A stretch of DNA of 64,000 bases from Agromyces mediolanus (GTDB lineage: Bacteria > Actinomycetota > Actinomycetes > Actinomycetales > Microbacteriaceae). A program made the position numbers and the translations under genes. The stretch lies in NCBI RefSeq assembly GCF_023715325.1, contig NZ_JAMBNX010000002.1, positions 1 to 64,000 of the forward strand, in the 5' to 3' direction. Of this stretch, positions 8,579 through 17,788 are shown piece after piece; position 1 is the first letter of the stretch; the number at the start of each line of letters is the position of its first letter. The notes below the pieces were generated by a model. The model did not search any database and was not told the DNA's origin. It was given only the letters and a program-made list of their open reading frames with translations.

Positions 8579-9967
8579 TCAGCACTCGATGACGTTCACC
8601 GCGAGGCCGCCCTCGCTCGTCTCCTTGTACTTCGTCATCATGTCGAGGCCGGTCTGCCGCATCGTCTCGATGACGGTGTCGAGGGAGACGAGGTGCGTGC
8701 CGTCGCCGTGCAGCGCGAGCCGCGCCGCCGAGACGGCGGTCGAGGCGGCGATCGCGTTGCGCTCGATGCAGGGCACCTGTACGAGGCCGGCGACCGGGTC
8801 GCAGGTGAGGCCGAGGTGGTGCTCCATCGCGATCTCGGCGGCGTTCTCGATCTGCCGCGGCGTGCCGCCGAGCACGGCGCAGAGCGCCCCGGCGGCCATC
8901 GCGCACGCGGAGCCGACCTCGGCCTGACAGCCGCCCTCGGCGCCCGAGATCGACGCGTTCTTCTTCACGAGGCTCGCGATCGCCGAGGCGGTGAGCAGGA
9001 AGCGGCGGATGCCGGCTTGGTCGGCGCCGGGGACGAAGCGCAGGTAGTAGTGCCCGACGGCGGGCAGGATGCCGGCCGCGCCGTTCGTCGGCGCGGTCAC
9101 GACGCGCCCGCCCGAGGCGTTCTCCTCGTTCACGGCGAGGGCGAAGGCGTGCAGCCACTCCGTGGAGGTGTCGCGGTGCGCGGCGGCCTCGAGCTCTTCA
9201 CGGTCGTAGGCCTCGAGCTGACGGCGTACCTGCGAGGCGCGGCGCTTCACGCGGAGCCCGCCCGGCAGCTCGCCCTCGGTCGCGAGCCCGTGCGAGACGC
9301 ACTCGGCCATCGCCGCCCAGATGGCGTCGAGTCCCTCGTCGATGCCGGCCTCGCCGTGCACGGCGATCTCGTTGTGCCGGGCGACGTCGCAGAGCGAGAC
9401 GCCGTGCTCGTCGCAGAGTTCGAGCAGCTCGGCCGCGGTCGAGTAGGGGAGCGGATGCCGCAGCGCCTCGGCCTCGGTGGCGGGGTCGCCGTCGCGGCGG
9501 ATGAAGCCGCCGCCGACCGAGTAGTAGGTCTCCTCCGCGATCGGCAGGGCGCCGTCGGCGTCCCACGCCTGCAGGGTGAGGGCGTTCGGGTGCCCGGGCA
9601 GCCGGGTGCGGGGCTCGAGGGTGATGTCGCCCGGCCGCAGCCGGATCGGGTGACGGCCGTTCAGCCGGAGCTCCGAGCCCTCGGGGTCGAGTCGCTGCCA
9701 GGCGCCGCGCACCTCGTCGGGGTCGCAGTCGTGCGGGTGCAGGCCGGCGAGGCCGGCGACCACGGCGTCGGGCGTGCCATGGCCGAGGCCGGTGGCCCCG
9801 AGCGATCCGTAGAGGGAGCAGCTGACCCGGGCGACCCGTTCGGTGAGCCCGGCCTCGTCGAGGCGGTCGACGAACGCCGTCGCGGCCCGCATCGGCCCGA
9901 CGGTGTGGGAGCTCGAGGGCCCGATGCCGATCGAGAAGAGATCGAGGGCGGAGACGAACGCTGTCAC
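8579..9967 (-). CDS. sdaA: L-serine ammonia-lyase (serine dehydratase)
   Basis: 462-residue single-chain iron-sulfur enzyme converting L-serine to pyruvate and ammonia. The N-terminal beta domain starts with the hallmark [20 protein letters not shown]; the alpha domain carries cluster cysteines in [10 protein letters not shown] and [15 protein letters not shown] at 9967 is preferred over the adjacent GTG at 9970: TACCCT (9979-9974) lies exactly 6 nt before it, the leaderless spacing seen for many genes here, and no Shine-Dalgarno is present. It is transcribed away from the ABC exporter operon. Confidence 0.93.
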   Translation of the reverse strand: MTAFVSALDLFSIGIGPSSSHTVGPMRAATAFVDRLDEAGLTERVARVSCSLYGSLGATGLGHGTPDAVVAGLAGLHPHDCDPDEVRGAWQRLDPEGSELRLNGRHPIRLRPGDITLEPRTRLPGHPNALTLQAWDADGALPIAEETYYSVGGGFIRRDGDPATEAEALRHPLPYSTAAELLELCDEHGVSLCDVARHNEIAVHGEAGIDEGLDAIWAAMAECVSHGLATEGELPGGLRVKRRASQVRRQLEAYDREELEAAAHRDTSTEWLHAFALAVNEENASGGRVVTAPTNGAAGILPAVGHYYLRFVPGADQAGIRRFLLTASAIASLVKKNASISGAEGGCQAEVGSACAMAAGALCAVLGGTPRQIENAAEIAMEHHLGLTCDPVAGLVQVPCIERNAIAASTAVSAARLALHGDGTHLVSLDTVIETMRQTGLDMMTKYKETSEGGLAVNVIEC

Positions 9968-10119
9968 CACACCAGGGTACGCGCGTTCTCGCGCATCGAT
10001 GCCGCGAGAAATCGAAGAATCCTGCGTCGCGACGGCATCGCACGCCGCCGGCGCCGCACGACCGGCCCATGACAGCGCCGCGGCAGCGCCGTGCAAGCGG
10101 CCGGCGGGAGCCTTGGGAC

Positions 10120-11130
10120 ATGAACCTCACCGATTCCACCTGGGCGATCGAGGCCGACGGTCTCGTGAAGACCTTCGGCGCCAACCGCGCCGTCGACGGC
10201 GTCGACCTGCGCGTCGCGAGCGGCACGGTCTACGGCGTCCTCGGCCCGAACGGGGCGGGCAAGACCACCACCATCTCCATGCTCGCGACCCTCCTGCGCC
10301 CCGACGCCGGCACCGGGCGCATCTTCGGGCACGACGTCGTGAAGGAGCCGCAGATCGTGCGGCAGCTCATCGGCGTCACCGGCCAGTACGCCTCGGTCGA
10401 CGAGACCCTCTCGGCGACGGAGAACCTCGTGCTGTTCTCGCGGCTGCTCGGACTCGGCCGCGCCGAGGCCAAGCGGAAGGCGGCGGAGCTCCTCGAGGAG
10501 TTCGGCCTGACCGAGGCCGCGAAGCGGCCCCTGAAGCAGTTCTCGGGTGGCATGCGGCGTCGGCTCGACCTCGCCGCGAGCCTCATCGCGCAGCCGCCCC
10601 TCATCTTCCTCGACGAGCCGACCACCGGCCTCGACCCGCGCACCCGCGCGCAGATGTGGGACACCATCCGGCGTCTCGTGTCGAGCGGCTCGACCGTGCT
10701 GCTCACCACCCAGTACCTCGACGAGGCCGACCAGCTCGCCGACCGCATCGCGGTGATCGACCGTGGGCGGGTCGCCGCCGAGGGCACGGCCGACGAGCTG
10801 AAGGCCTCGGTCGGCTCCTCGAGCCTGCAACTGCGGCTCGCCGAGCCGCGCGACCTCGGCGACGCGCAGGCGGCCATCGAACGCGTGCTCGGCGTGCGGG
10901 CCACGACGAGCCCCGAGGCCGGCCGGCTCACGGCGCCCATGCAGGACGCCGACCGCGTCACGGAGCTGCTCGTCACGCTCCGGGAGGCCGGCATCCACCT
11001 CACGGAGCTCAGCGTGCAGAAGCCGACGCTCGACGAGGTCTTCCTCACCCTCACCGGCCACGGCGTCGAGACGGACGACTCCGTCGACGACGACTCGACC
11101 GAACCGCAGCTCGAAGGGAGCCGCGCATGA
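10120..11130 (+). CDS. DrrA-type ABC exporter ATP-binding protein
   Basis: 336-residue ATPase subunit of a drug/lipid-type ABC-2 exporter. Walker A GPNGAGKTTT (about 43-52), signature QFSGGMRRRLDLA, Walker B LIFLDEPTTGLD and the H-loop-like TTQYLDEADQLADRIAVID are all intact; the C-terminal about 90 residues are the regulatory extension seen in daunorubicin-resistance (DrrA) proteins. ATG at 10120 is chosen over an upstream ATG at 10069 because homology starts there and GGGA lies just before it. It overlaps the permease gene by 4 nt. Substrate unknown. Confidence 0.9.
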   Translation: MNLTDSTWAIEADGLVKTFGANRAVDGVDLRVASGTVYGVLGPNGAGKTTTISMLATLLRPDAGTGRIFGHDVVKEPQIVRQLIGVTGQYASVDETLSATENLVLFSRLLGLGRAEAKRKAAELLEEFGLTEAAKRPLKQFSGGMRRRLDLAASLIAQPPLIFLDEPTTGLDPRTRAQMWDTIRRLVSSGSTVLLTTQYLDEADQLADRIAVIDRGRVAAEGTADELKASVGSSSLQLRLAEPRDLGDAQAAIERVLGVRATTSPEAGRLTAPMQDADRVTELLVTLREAGIHLTELSVQKPTLDEVFLTLTGHGVETDDSVDDDSTEPQLEGSRA

Positions 11131-11942
11131 CCACCGCGACCATCGTCCCCGGCGCCGAGCGCGCCCTGAAGAACCACGTCAGCCTCGGTCAGACCGTGCG
11201 CAACTCGCTCAGCATGGCCTACCGCGGGCTGCTGAAGATCAAGCGCACGCCCGAGCAGCTCGTCGACGTGACGTTGCAGCCGATCCTGTTCACCCTGATG
11301 TTCACGTACATCTTCGGCGGGGCGATCGCGGGCGACGCGCTCAGCTACCTGCCGTTCTTCCTGCCCGGCATCCTCGTGCAGACCGTCATCACGACCTCGG
11401 TCGTCACGGGAGTGCAGCTCCGCGAGGACATGGACAAGGGCGTGTTCGACCGGTTCCGCTCGCTGCCGATCGCGCGGGTCGCCCCGCTCGCCGGCGCGCT
11501 GCTGGCCGACACGGTGCGCTACGGCATCGCGACGACGCTCACCTTCGTGACCGGCTACCTCATGGGCTTCCGCCCCGAGGCCGGGTTCGGCGGCGTCCTC
11601 GCGGCGAGCGTCGTCGTCATCGTGGCGGCGTGGGCGCTCAGCTGGATCTTCGCGTTCTTCGGCGTGATCGCCCGTTCGGCGGGTTCCGTGCAGGGCATCT
11701 CGTTCCTCGTGCTGTTCCCGCTGACGTTCCTGTCGAACGCGTACGTCCCGGCGGACACGATGCCCGACTGGCTGCAGTGGTTCGTCGGCATCAACCCCGT
11801 CTCGCACCTCGTGACCGCGGCCCGCGGCCTCACCATGGGCACCGACGTCACCGGCGACCTGCTCGCGACGCTGCTCGGTGCCGCGGTCGTGGTCGCGGTG
11901 TTCGCGCCGCTGACCGTGCGCGCGTACATGCGGAAGGCGTAG
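11127..11942 (+). CDS. DrrB/NodJ-type ABC-2 permease
   Basis: 271-residue membrane subunit of the exporter, with six predicted helices. Family marks are the amphipathic NTE-like segment before helix 1 (RTPEQLVDVTLQPILFTLMF), the FLPGILVQT stretch, and the late FLSNAYVPADTMPDWLQWF loop followed by NPVSHLVTAARGL. It is translationally coupled to the ATPase (ATGA). It converges with the large SARP regulator gene with a 9-nt gap. Whether that regulator controls the exporter is unknown. Confidence 0.9.
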   Translation: MTTATIVPGAERALKNHVSLGQTVRNSLSMAYRGLLKIKRTPEQLVDVTLQPILFTLMFTYIFGGAIAGDALSYLPFFLPGILVQTVITTSVVTGVQLREDMDKGVFDRFRSLPIARVAPLAGALLADTVRYGIATTLTFVTGYLMGFRPEAGFGGVLAASVVVIVAAWALSWIFAFFGVIARSAGSVQGISFLVLFPLTFLSNAYVPADTMPDWLQWFVGINPVSHLVTAARGLTMGTDVTGDLLATLLGAAVVVAVFAPLTVRAYMRKA

Positions 11943-11951
11943 CCGCCCCGC

Positions 11952-14900
11952 TCAGACCCCGGGGCCCGCGGACGGCAACGGTTGCGCGAGAAGCGCTCGC
12001 GCCCGTGCCATCCGGGCCTCGGGATCGAGTGCGGCCGCCGCGGATCGGGCGCGCTCGAGCGCAGCCCGGCCGACGAGGCCCTCGGCGTCACCGAGGTGCG
12101 TCGCGAGCCGGAGGCCGGGCAGGTCCTGCCTGGCCCGGAGCCGCTCGGCGAGGGCGAGGAGCTCGAGCCCGCGCTCGCGGAGGCCCGGCTGACGGATGGC
12201 CCACGCCGACCAGCCGAGGGCGGCGGTGCCGAGCACCGGCTTGTCGGTGAAGCTGCCCCAGGCGCGTTGCATCCCGAGCGTGCGGTAGCGGAGCCTCGCG
12301 GCCCAGAACGAGGCATCCGCGGCGTCGCGCCCGTCGTGGACGGCCGCCGAGATCAGATCGGCGAGCACCATGAGGTACCACGGCGAGGAGCGCTCGGCGA
12401 CGCGGAAGGACTCGGCCGCGGTGCGGGCGTGGTGCGCGGCATCCGTCATCCGCCCCTCGGCCCTGGCGAGCTCGGAGAGCCCGAGCTCGCCGACCGTCGC
12501 GAGCCCCAGTCCGTCGGCCGTCCGCCGCTCGCTCGACGCGAACTCCGCGATAAGCGGGCGGGCCTCGTCGAGGCGACCGGCCGAGAGGAGATTGCCCGCG
12601 CGCATCCACTCGAGCTGCACGAGCCCCGGCTCGGAATCGAGGAGGCGCAGCTCGGCCTCGGCGGCCCCGGCCCAGCGCAGGGCGTCCTCGGCCTGACCGG
12701 TCTGGCTGGCGAGCTGCGCGAGCATCATCGAGGACATCGACTCCGCCCAGATGTCGCCGACGCGGCGGGCGAGCCCGTGGGCGCGTCTGGCGTGCTCGGC
12801 GGCGGCTTCCGGGTCGCCCGCGTTCTCCTCGAACTGGGTGCGCAGCAGCGAGCCGACGAGGGCGGTCGCCCCGTCGTCGGACTCGCTCATGGCGACGAGC
12901 TGCTCGACCGCGCGCTCCAGGTCGGGGGCCTCGAGGAAGCCGGCGACACCGCGCAACCAGCGGGGGACGGGCCAGTCGTCGCGCGCGTGCGCCTTCAGCC
13001 GGGCGAGCGGGCGAGCGCCGGTGGAGGCGTCGTACGCCATCGCCGTGGATGCCGCGAAGACCGCCGTGAGCAGCGCAGGCACCGCGAGCTCCGGCCCGCG
13101 CGCGCCGTGCCGAGTGGCCGCGAGGGCCGCCTGGCCGAAGACCATGACCTCGGCGTGGGCGCTCCGCACGCTCCAGAAGTAGCCGAGGGCGGCGTACACC
13201 CTGAGCACCGTGGGCACGCGTTCCTCGGCGATGGCCCGGCGGAGCACCTCGACGAGGTTCTCCTCCTCGATCCGGAGGCGGCGGAGTGCCCGGAGCTGCG
13301 TCTCGCCGCCGCCGACGAAGGGCAGGTCCGAGACCTCCTCCGCCCAGCGCGCCATGGCGTCGCGCGCCTCCTCCGTCGCGCCGTCGCGTTCGAGGCGGAG
13401 CTGGCCGAACTCGCGCACCGTCTCGAGCATGCGGTACCGGGCGGTGCCGTCGTCGGTCTCGCGCACGGTGAGGAGCGACTGGGCGACGAGCCCGTCGAGC
13501 ACGCGGAGCGCGTCGGCGCCGAGCACGGCCTCCGCCGCATCGACCCCGAAGCCGTCGGCGAACCAGGAGAGCCGCGCGAGCCCGCGTCGCTCGTCACCGT
13601 CGAGCAGCGCCCAGCTCCAGTCGATGACCGCCTCCAGCGTGCGCTGACGCTCGGGCGCACTGCGGTCGCCGCTGGAGAGCAGCGCGAAGCGGTTGTCGAG
13701 GCGGGCCTCGATCTCGGCCACGGAGATCGAACGGACCCGAGCGGCGGCGAGCTCGATCGCGAGCGGCAGCCCGTCGAGCCGCTCGCACAGACGATCGACG
13801 ATCTCGTCCGGCAGCGCGGCGTCGGGGCGGACGGCGAGCGCACGATCCCGGAACAGGCGCCCGGCCGGGCCGATCTCAGCGCCCTCGCGGACCGCGAGCG
13901 GGGCGAGCGGCACGACGCGCTCGGCGCCGATCGCGAGCGGGCTGCGGCTCGTCGCGAGGATCGTCAGCCCGGGCAGCGCGCCGAGAAGCTCCGCCGCCCA
14001 CCGGGCCGCGCCGTCGATGATCTGCTCGCAGTTGTCGAGGACGAGCAGCGCCGGCGTCTCGCCGAGCCGCGCCTCGATGCGCTGACGGAGCTCCGGACGG
14101 CTCGCCGCGTCGGCCAGCCGCGCCGAGCGCGCCTCGCGCAGGCCCAGCGCCGAGCCGAGGGCGAGCTCGATGTCCGCGTCGTCGCGGACGCCCGCGAGCT
14201 CGACCACGACGACCGACGGCGCAGGGAACTCGGCCGCGACCGCCTGGGCGAGCCTGGTCTTGCCGAGCCCGCCCGCGCCGAGGACGGTCACGAGCCGGTG
14301 ATCGTGCAGGAGCCGGGCGACCTCGCGGACATCGTCGTCGCGGCCGAGCAGCGGGTTCGGGGCGGCGCGGAGGCCGAGGCGGACGCCGGCCGCGGGCGTG
14401 CGCGCGCTCGCCGCGGCCACGGTCGCCGCCGCTCCGATCGGGGGCGCCTCACGCAGGAGGCGCGCGTGCACGGCGACGAGCGCCGGCGACGGGTCGACGC
14501 CGAGCTCCTCGGCGAGCCGCCCGCGGAAGGCGGCGTACTCGGCCAACGCCTCCGCCCGGCGTCCGGCGGCGGCGAGCGCCTCCAGCCGGCCGGCGACGGC
14601 CGCCTCATCGAGCGGATGCCGCTGCGAGAGCGTCGCGTAGGCCTCGGCGGTCTCGTCGTGAGCGGTGCCGCCCGCGGCGAGGAGCTCGGCCCGGCGGCGC
14701 AGCAGGCGTTCCCGTGCCGTCGCGGCCCGTGCGGCGAGCGCGCCGGCGACGGGCGCCCCACCGAGGTCCTCTCCGGGTTCGCCGCGCCAGCGGGCGAGGG
14801 CGGCGTCGACGGTCTCGAGCCCGCCGCTGCCCGGCTCGGCGGCGTGCTCGGCGTCGAAGAGGTCGACGGCGTTCGGATCGAGCGCGAGGGCGTAGCCGCC

Positions 14901-15188
14901 GGGAGTGGAGCGGACGAGACCCGGGGCGAGCCGGCGGAGCCGGCTGACGAGCGTCTGCAGGGCGGCGCGCGGATGCTGCGGGGCGGCCTCACCCCAGAGC
15001 TCGTCGACGATCGTGTCGATGCCGACGGCGTCACCCGGACGTCGCGGGACCGCCACGAGGGCAGCGATGAGCGCCTTCGAGAGCGTGCCCGGCGGTTCGA
15101 CGAGGCATCCGCTCGCGTCCGCGACCGCCACCGGGCCGAGCACGCCGACTCGCGGCTCGCTTCCGTTCGCTCGCTCGGCGTTCAGCAC
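11952..15188 (-). CDS. Large AfsR/SARP-like transcriptional regulator
   Basis: 1078-residue regulator. An OmpR-like winged-helix domain (about 10-95, LGPVAVADASG start) is followed by a bacterial transcriptional activation domain (BTAD, about 100-245, ending AEELGVDPSPALVAVHARLL), an NB-ARC/STAND ATPase (about 280-560) with Walker A GAGGLGKTR and Walker B LLVLDNCEQ, and a long TPR-like helical C-terminus. STAND ATPases act as ligand-dependent switches, so this could sense an unknown signal and activate genes near direct-repeat operators. Start is GTG at 15188, 7 nt after TAGGCT (15201-15196). No antibiotic cluster is present; the only nearby candidate target is the DrrAB exporter. Confidence 0.88.
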   Translation of the reverse strand: MLNAERANGSEPRVGVLGPVAVADASGCLVEPPGTLSKALIAALVAVPRRPGDAVGIDTIVDELWGEAAPQHPRAALQTLVSRLRRLAPGLVRSTPGGYALALDPNAVDLFDAEHAAEPGSGGLETVDAALARWRGEPGEDLGGAPVAGALAARAATARERLLRRRAELLAAGGTAHDETAEAYATLSQRHPLDEAAVAGRLEALAAAGRRAEALAEYAAFRGRLAEELGVDPSPALVAVHARLLREAPPIGAAATVAAASARTPAAGVRLGLRAAPNPLLGRDDDVREVARLLHDHRLVTVLGAGGLGKTRLAQAVAAEFPAPSVVVVELAGVRDDADIELALGSALGLREARSARLADAASRPELRQRIEARLGETPALLVLDNCEQIIDGAARWAAELLGALPGLTILATSRSPLAIGAERVVPLAPLAVREGAEIGPAGRLFRDRALAVRPDAALPDEIVDRLCERLDGLPLAIELAAARVRSISVAEIEARLDNRFALLSSGDRSAPERQRTLEAVIDWSWALLDGDERRGLARLSWFADGFGVDAAEAVLGADALRVLDGLVAQSLLTVRETDDGTARYRMLETVREFGQLRLERDGATEEARDAMARWAEEVSDLPFVGGGETQLRALRRLRIEEENLVEVLRRAIAEERVPTVLRVYAALGYFWSVRSAHAEVMVFGQAALAATRHGARGPELAVPALLTAVFAASTAMAYDASTGARPLARLKAHARDDWPVPRWLRGVAGFLEAPDLERAVEQLVAMSESDDGATALVGSLLRTQFEENAGDPEAAAEHARRAHGLARRVGDIWAESMSSMMLAQLASQTGQAEDALRWAGAAEAELRLLDSEPGLVQLEWMRAGNLLSAGRLDEARPLIAEFASSERRTADGLGLATVGELGLSELARAEGRMTDAAHHARTAAESFRVAERSSPWYLMVLADLISAAVHDGRDAADASFWAARLRYRTLGMQRAWGSFTDKPVLGTAALGWSAWAIRQPGLRERGLELLALAERLRARQDLPGLRLATHLGDAEGLVGRAALERARSAAAALDPEARMARARALLAQPLPSAGPGV

Positions 15189-15214
15189 GCGGTCGAGCCT
15201 AGCGCCGCGCCCGT

Positions 15215-15321
15215 GGTTCCCCGAGCTCGTCGAGGGGTGGCTTGGTTCCCCGAGCTCGTCGAGGGGGCGCTTCGACGGGCTCAGCGAACCAGGGGGCGCT
15301 TCGACGGGCTCAGCGAACCAG
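15215..15321. repeat. Doubled inverted dispersed-type repeat
   Basis: Two direct copies of GGTTCCCCGAGCTCGTCGAG (15215 and 15244) are followed by two copies of CTTCGACGGGCTCAGCGAAC (from 15270 and 15299). The second motif is an imperfect reverse complement of the first, so the block can fold into nested hairpins. Similar TTCGAC-x-GGCTCAGCGAAC elements are, as I recall, scattered through many actinobacterial genomes. It fills the gap between the CoA-binding gene end and the SARP promoter. Confidence 0.85.
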
Positions 15322-15323
15322 TC

Positions 15324-15947
15324 TCAGCGCGCCGTCTTGCGCGCGCTGATCTGCCCGGTGTCGAAGCCGAGCAGGTGCAGTCCGCCGTGGAACCGGGCGT
15401 GCTCGACCTTGATGCAGCGGTCCATGACGACGGTCAGGCCCTGCTCCTCGCCGGAGTAGGCGGCCTCTTCGTTCCAGATGCCGAGCTGCACCCAGATCGT
15501 CTTCGCGCCGACGGCGAGCACCTCCTCGATCACCTGCGGGATGTCGCTGCCGCGGCGGAACGCGACGACCACGTCGGGCACCTCGGGCAGGGCGGCGAGG
15601 CTCGGGTAGGCCGGTTCACCGAGGATCTCGGTCTCGTTCGGGTTCACGAAGTACAGCCGGTAGTCGCTCGACTGCTGCAGGTAGGTGCCGACGAAGTAGC
15701 TCGAGCGCTGCGGCTTCGGCGAGGCGCCGACGATCGCGACGGACTTCGCCGCGTTCAGGATGCGCAGGCGGGCCTTCGCGTCGGGACCGGTCCAGGTGCG
15801 CTGCGAGCGCAGCAGCTTCGCGAGGGGCGAGTCGGCGGGCAGCTCGCAGCTCAAGCCGTTCACGAGCCGCACGGTCTCGAGCGCTTCGGTCTCGAGCGCT
15901 TCGGTCTCGAGCTCGTCGGCGGCGGGCGCCGTCGTCGTGTCGGTCAT
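15324..15947 (-). CDS. CoA-binding (YccU-type) domain protein
   Basis: 207-residue soluble protein with a Rossmann-like CoA-binding domain (about 65-195): VAIVGASPKPQRSSYFVGTYL, then YFVNPNETEILGEPAYPSLAALP and the late VQLGIWNEEA and VVMDRCIKVEH motifs. Homologues have no firm function; some act in acyl-CoA or persulfide chemistry. The N-terminus carries an in-frame 15-nt duplication (LETEA repeated, residues about 10-24). The ATG at 15947 follows AGGAGG and overlaps the metY stop codon by 4 nt, implying coupled expression with sulfhydrylation. Confidence 0.85.
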   Translation of the reverse strand: MTDTTTAPAADELETEALETEALETVRLVNGLSCELPADSPLAKLLRSQRTWTGPDAKARLRILNAAKSVAIVGASPKPQRSSYFVGTYLQQSSDYRLYFVNPNETEILGEPAYPSLAALPEVPDVVVAFRRGSDIPQVIEEVLAVGAKTIWVQLGIWNEEAAYSGEEQGLTVVMDRCIKVEHARFHGGLHLLGFDTGQISARKTAR

Positions 15948-17239
15948 CGGGTGCCTCCTGTCGCGGCCGCGAGCGCCTGGTCGAGATCGTAGATGAGGTC
16001 GTCGACATCCTCGATGCCCACGGAGAGGCGGACGATGCCGGGCGCGACGCCCGCGTCGAGCAGCTGCTGCTCGGTGAGCTGCGCGTGCGTCGTCGAGGCC
16101 GGGTGGATGATGAGCGTCTTCGCGTCGCCGATGTTCGCGAGGTGGCTCGCGAGGTCCACCGACTCGATGAGCTGCTGGCCGACCTGCCGACCGCCCTTCA
16201 CCTCGAAGCTGAACACGGAGCCGGGGCCGAGCGGGAGGTACTTCTTCGCGCGCTCGTGGTGCGGGTGGTCCTCGAGGCCGGCCCAGAAGACGCGCTCGAT
16301 GCGCGGGTCCTCGGCGAGCCACTGCGCGATGGTGCGTGCGTTGTCGACGTGCGCCTGGATCCGGTACGGCAGCGTCTCGACGCCCTGGGCGAGGAGGAAC
16401 GCCGAATGCGGGGCGAGCGACGGGCCGATGTCGCGAAGCTGTTCGGCGCGGAGCCGGGTGAGGAAGGCGTACTCGCCGAAATTGCCGCTCCACTCGAGGC
16501 CGCCGTAGCTCGGCACCGGCTGACCGAACAACGGGAACTTCTCGGAGTGCCAGTCGAACCGCCCGGACTCGACGACGACGCCGCCGAGGGTGGTGCCGTG
16601 CCCGCCGAGGAACTTCGTCGCCGAGTGCGTCACGATGTCGGCGCCCCACTCGATGGGGCGGTTGAGGTACGGCGTCGCGATCGTCGAGTCGACGATGAGC
16701 GGGATGCCGTGGGCGTGCGCGACGTCGGCGAGGGCCTCGAGGTCGGCGATCTCGCCCGAGGGGTTCGCGATGGTCTCGACGAAGATCGCCTTGGTGGAGT
16801 CGCGGATCTCCGCGGCGTAGGCCTCGGCATCCGGGCTCGCGACGAACGTCGTCTCGACGCCGAAGCGGCGGAGGGTGACATCGAGCTGGGTGATGGAGCC
16901 GCCGTAGAGGTTCGCGGAGGCGACGAGGTGGTCACCGGCACCGACGAGGCTCGCGAAGGTGATGTACTGCGCGCTCAGGCCGCTCGCGGTGGCCACCGCG
17001 CCGAGGCCGCCCTCGAGGCTCGCCACCCGCTCCTCGAAGCTCGCCACGGTCGGGTTCCCGAGGCGCGAGTAGATGTTGCCGTACTTCTGCAGGGCGAAGC
17101 GGGCGGCGGCGTCGGCCGTGTCGTCGAAGACGAAGGCGCTGGTCTGATAAATCGGCAGGGCCCGCGAGCCCGTCACCTGGTCGGGGATGTTGCCCGCGTG
17201 GATGGCGCGGGTCTTGAAGCCGTATTCGCGGTCTGCCAT
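15944..17239 (-). CDS. metY: O-acetylhomoserine/O-acetylserine sulfhydrylase
   Basis: 431-residue PLP enzyme of the Cys/Met metabolism family that forms homocysteine from O-acetylhomoserine and sulfide. Seen: FKTRAIHAG start, YSRLGNPTVASFEERVASLEGG, the VDSTIATPYLNRPIEWGADI cofactor region and the Schiff-base lysine in SATKFLGGHGT. Length is right for MetY rather than MetB/MetC (about 380-400). TAGCGT (17251-17246) lies 6 nt before the ATG, predicting a leaderless mRNA. It heads a two-gene operon with the CoA-binding protein. Confidence 0.92.
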   Translation of the reverse strand: MADREYGFKTRAIHAGNIPDQVTGSRALPIYQTSAFVFDDTADAAARFALQKYGNIYSRLGNPTVASFEERVASLEGGLGAVATASGLSAQYITFASLVGAGDHLVASANLYGGSITQLDVTLRRFGVETTFVASPDAEAYAAEIRDSTKAIFVETIANPSGEIADLEALADVAHAHGIPLIVDSTIATPYLNRPIEWGADIVTHSATKFLGGHGTTLGGVVVESGRFDWHSEKFPLFGQPVPSYGGLEWSGNFGEYAFLTRLRAEQLRDIGPSLAPHSAFLLAQGVETLPYRIQAHVDNARTIAQWLAEDPRIERVFWAGLEDHPHHERAKKYLPLGPGSVFSFEVKGGRQVGQQLIESVDLASHLANIGDAKTLIIHPASTTHAQLTEQQLLDAGVAPGIVRLSVGIEDVDDLIYDLDQALAAATGGTR

Positions 17240-17343
17240 GCCGCAACGCTAGCCGGGGCGTCCGCGCGGCCCGAGCGCCGTCGTAACGCGGGGCAATGCG
17301 CGCCGGTCGTCCGTGCGCGCCGCACGGCGGCTACGCTGGCGCG

Positions 17344-17640
17344 ATGATCCTCGAGCACGCGATCCTGCCCGTCGTCCCCGGTCGAGAGGCGGAGTTCGAG
17401 TCGGCCTTCCTCGAGGCGAAGGGGATCATCCGGGCGATGCCCGGCTTCGTCGAGCTCGAGCTGTCGCGCTCGATCGAGACGCCGAACGAGTACCTGCTGC
17501 TCGTGCGCTGGGAGTCGGTCGAGGCGCACGACCCCGGATTCCGCGGATCGGCGCAGTACGGCCGGTGGCGGGAGCTCCTGCACGGCTTCTACGAGCCGTT
17601 CCCCGTCGTCGAGCACTTCGCCCGGGTGGCACTGGCGTAG
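17344..17640 (+). CDS. Antibiotic biosynthesis monooxygenase (ABM) family protein
   Basis: 98-residue single ABM-fold (dimeric alpha/beta barrel) protein: MILEHAILPVVPGREAEFESAF, PGFVELELSRSIETPNEYLLLVRWESVEAH and a C-terminal FYEPFPVVEHF strand. Members act on quinones, heme or aromatic compounds, but such small stand-alone proteins usually have no known substrate. TACGCT (17332-17337) stands 6 nt before the ATG, so the transcript is probably leaderless. It is divergent from metY, with a 104-nt gap containing both promoters. Confidence 0.85.
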   Translation: MILEHAILPVVPGREAEFESAFLEAKGIIRAMPGFVELELSRSIETPNEYLLLVRWESVEAHDPGFRGSAQYGRWRELLHGFYEPFPVVEHFARVALA

Positions 17641-17661
17641 CGCGCGACGGCAGCGCACGCC

Positions 17662-17708
17662 GCGTTGCGCCATCTCTGGTCGGCGTCGGCGTTGCGCCAC
17701 CTCTGGTC
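17662..17708. repeat. 27-nt direct duplication
   Basis: Two copies, 27 nt apart, of GCGTTGCGCC(A/C)(T/C)CTCTGGTC (17662 and 17689); a shortened third echo (GCGTTGCAC) follows at 17722. It occupies the first part of the 235-nt gap between the ABM gene and the guanidinium exporter. Confidence 0.8.
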
Positions 17709-17753
17709 AGCGGTGCGATCAGCGTTGCACAGGCCGTGATCAGCGTGGATTGC

Positions 17754-17759
17754 TACGCT
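17754..17759 (+). promoter_or_regulatory. Probable -10 element of the guanidine-riboswitch transcript
   Basis: TACGCT fits the TANNNT pattern used by neighbouring genes and would start transcription near 17766, about 23 nt before the riboswitch aptamer. No -35 element at good spacing was found. Confidence 0.45.
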
Positions 17760-17788
17760 GAAGTCCGGGTCGCCCACTCCGGCGGCCA

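Noticed and set aside
10120-11942. Drug resistance exporter as a certain call
   Set aside because: DrrAB-type similarity does not identify the substrate, and many such pairs export lipids or unknown compounds.
11982-15992. Very long (1336 codon) open frame opposite the SARP and metY genes
   Set aside because: It is antisense to genes with clear domains, has Arg/Gly/Glu-rich composition typical of GC-driven shadow frames and no recognisable motif.
17641-17788. Guanidine-I (ykkC) riboswitch upstream of the exporter
   Set aside because: The conserved guanidine-I blocks are absent; the 41-nt guanidine-III motif accounts for the site.
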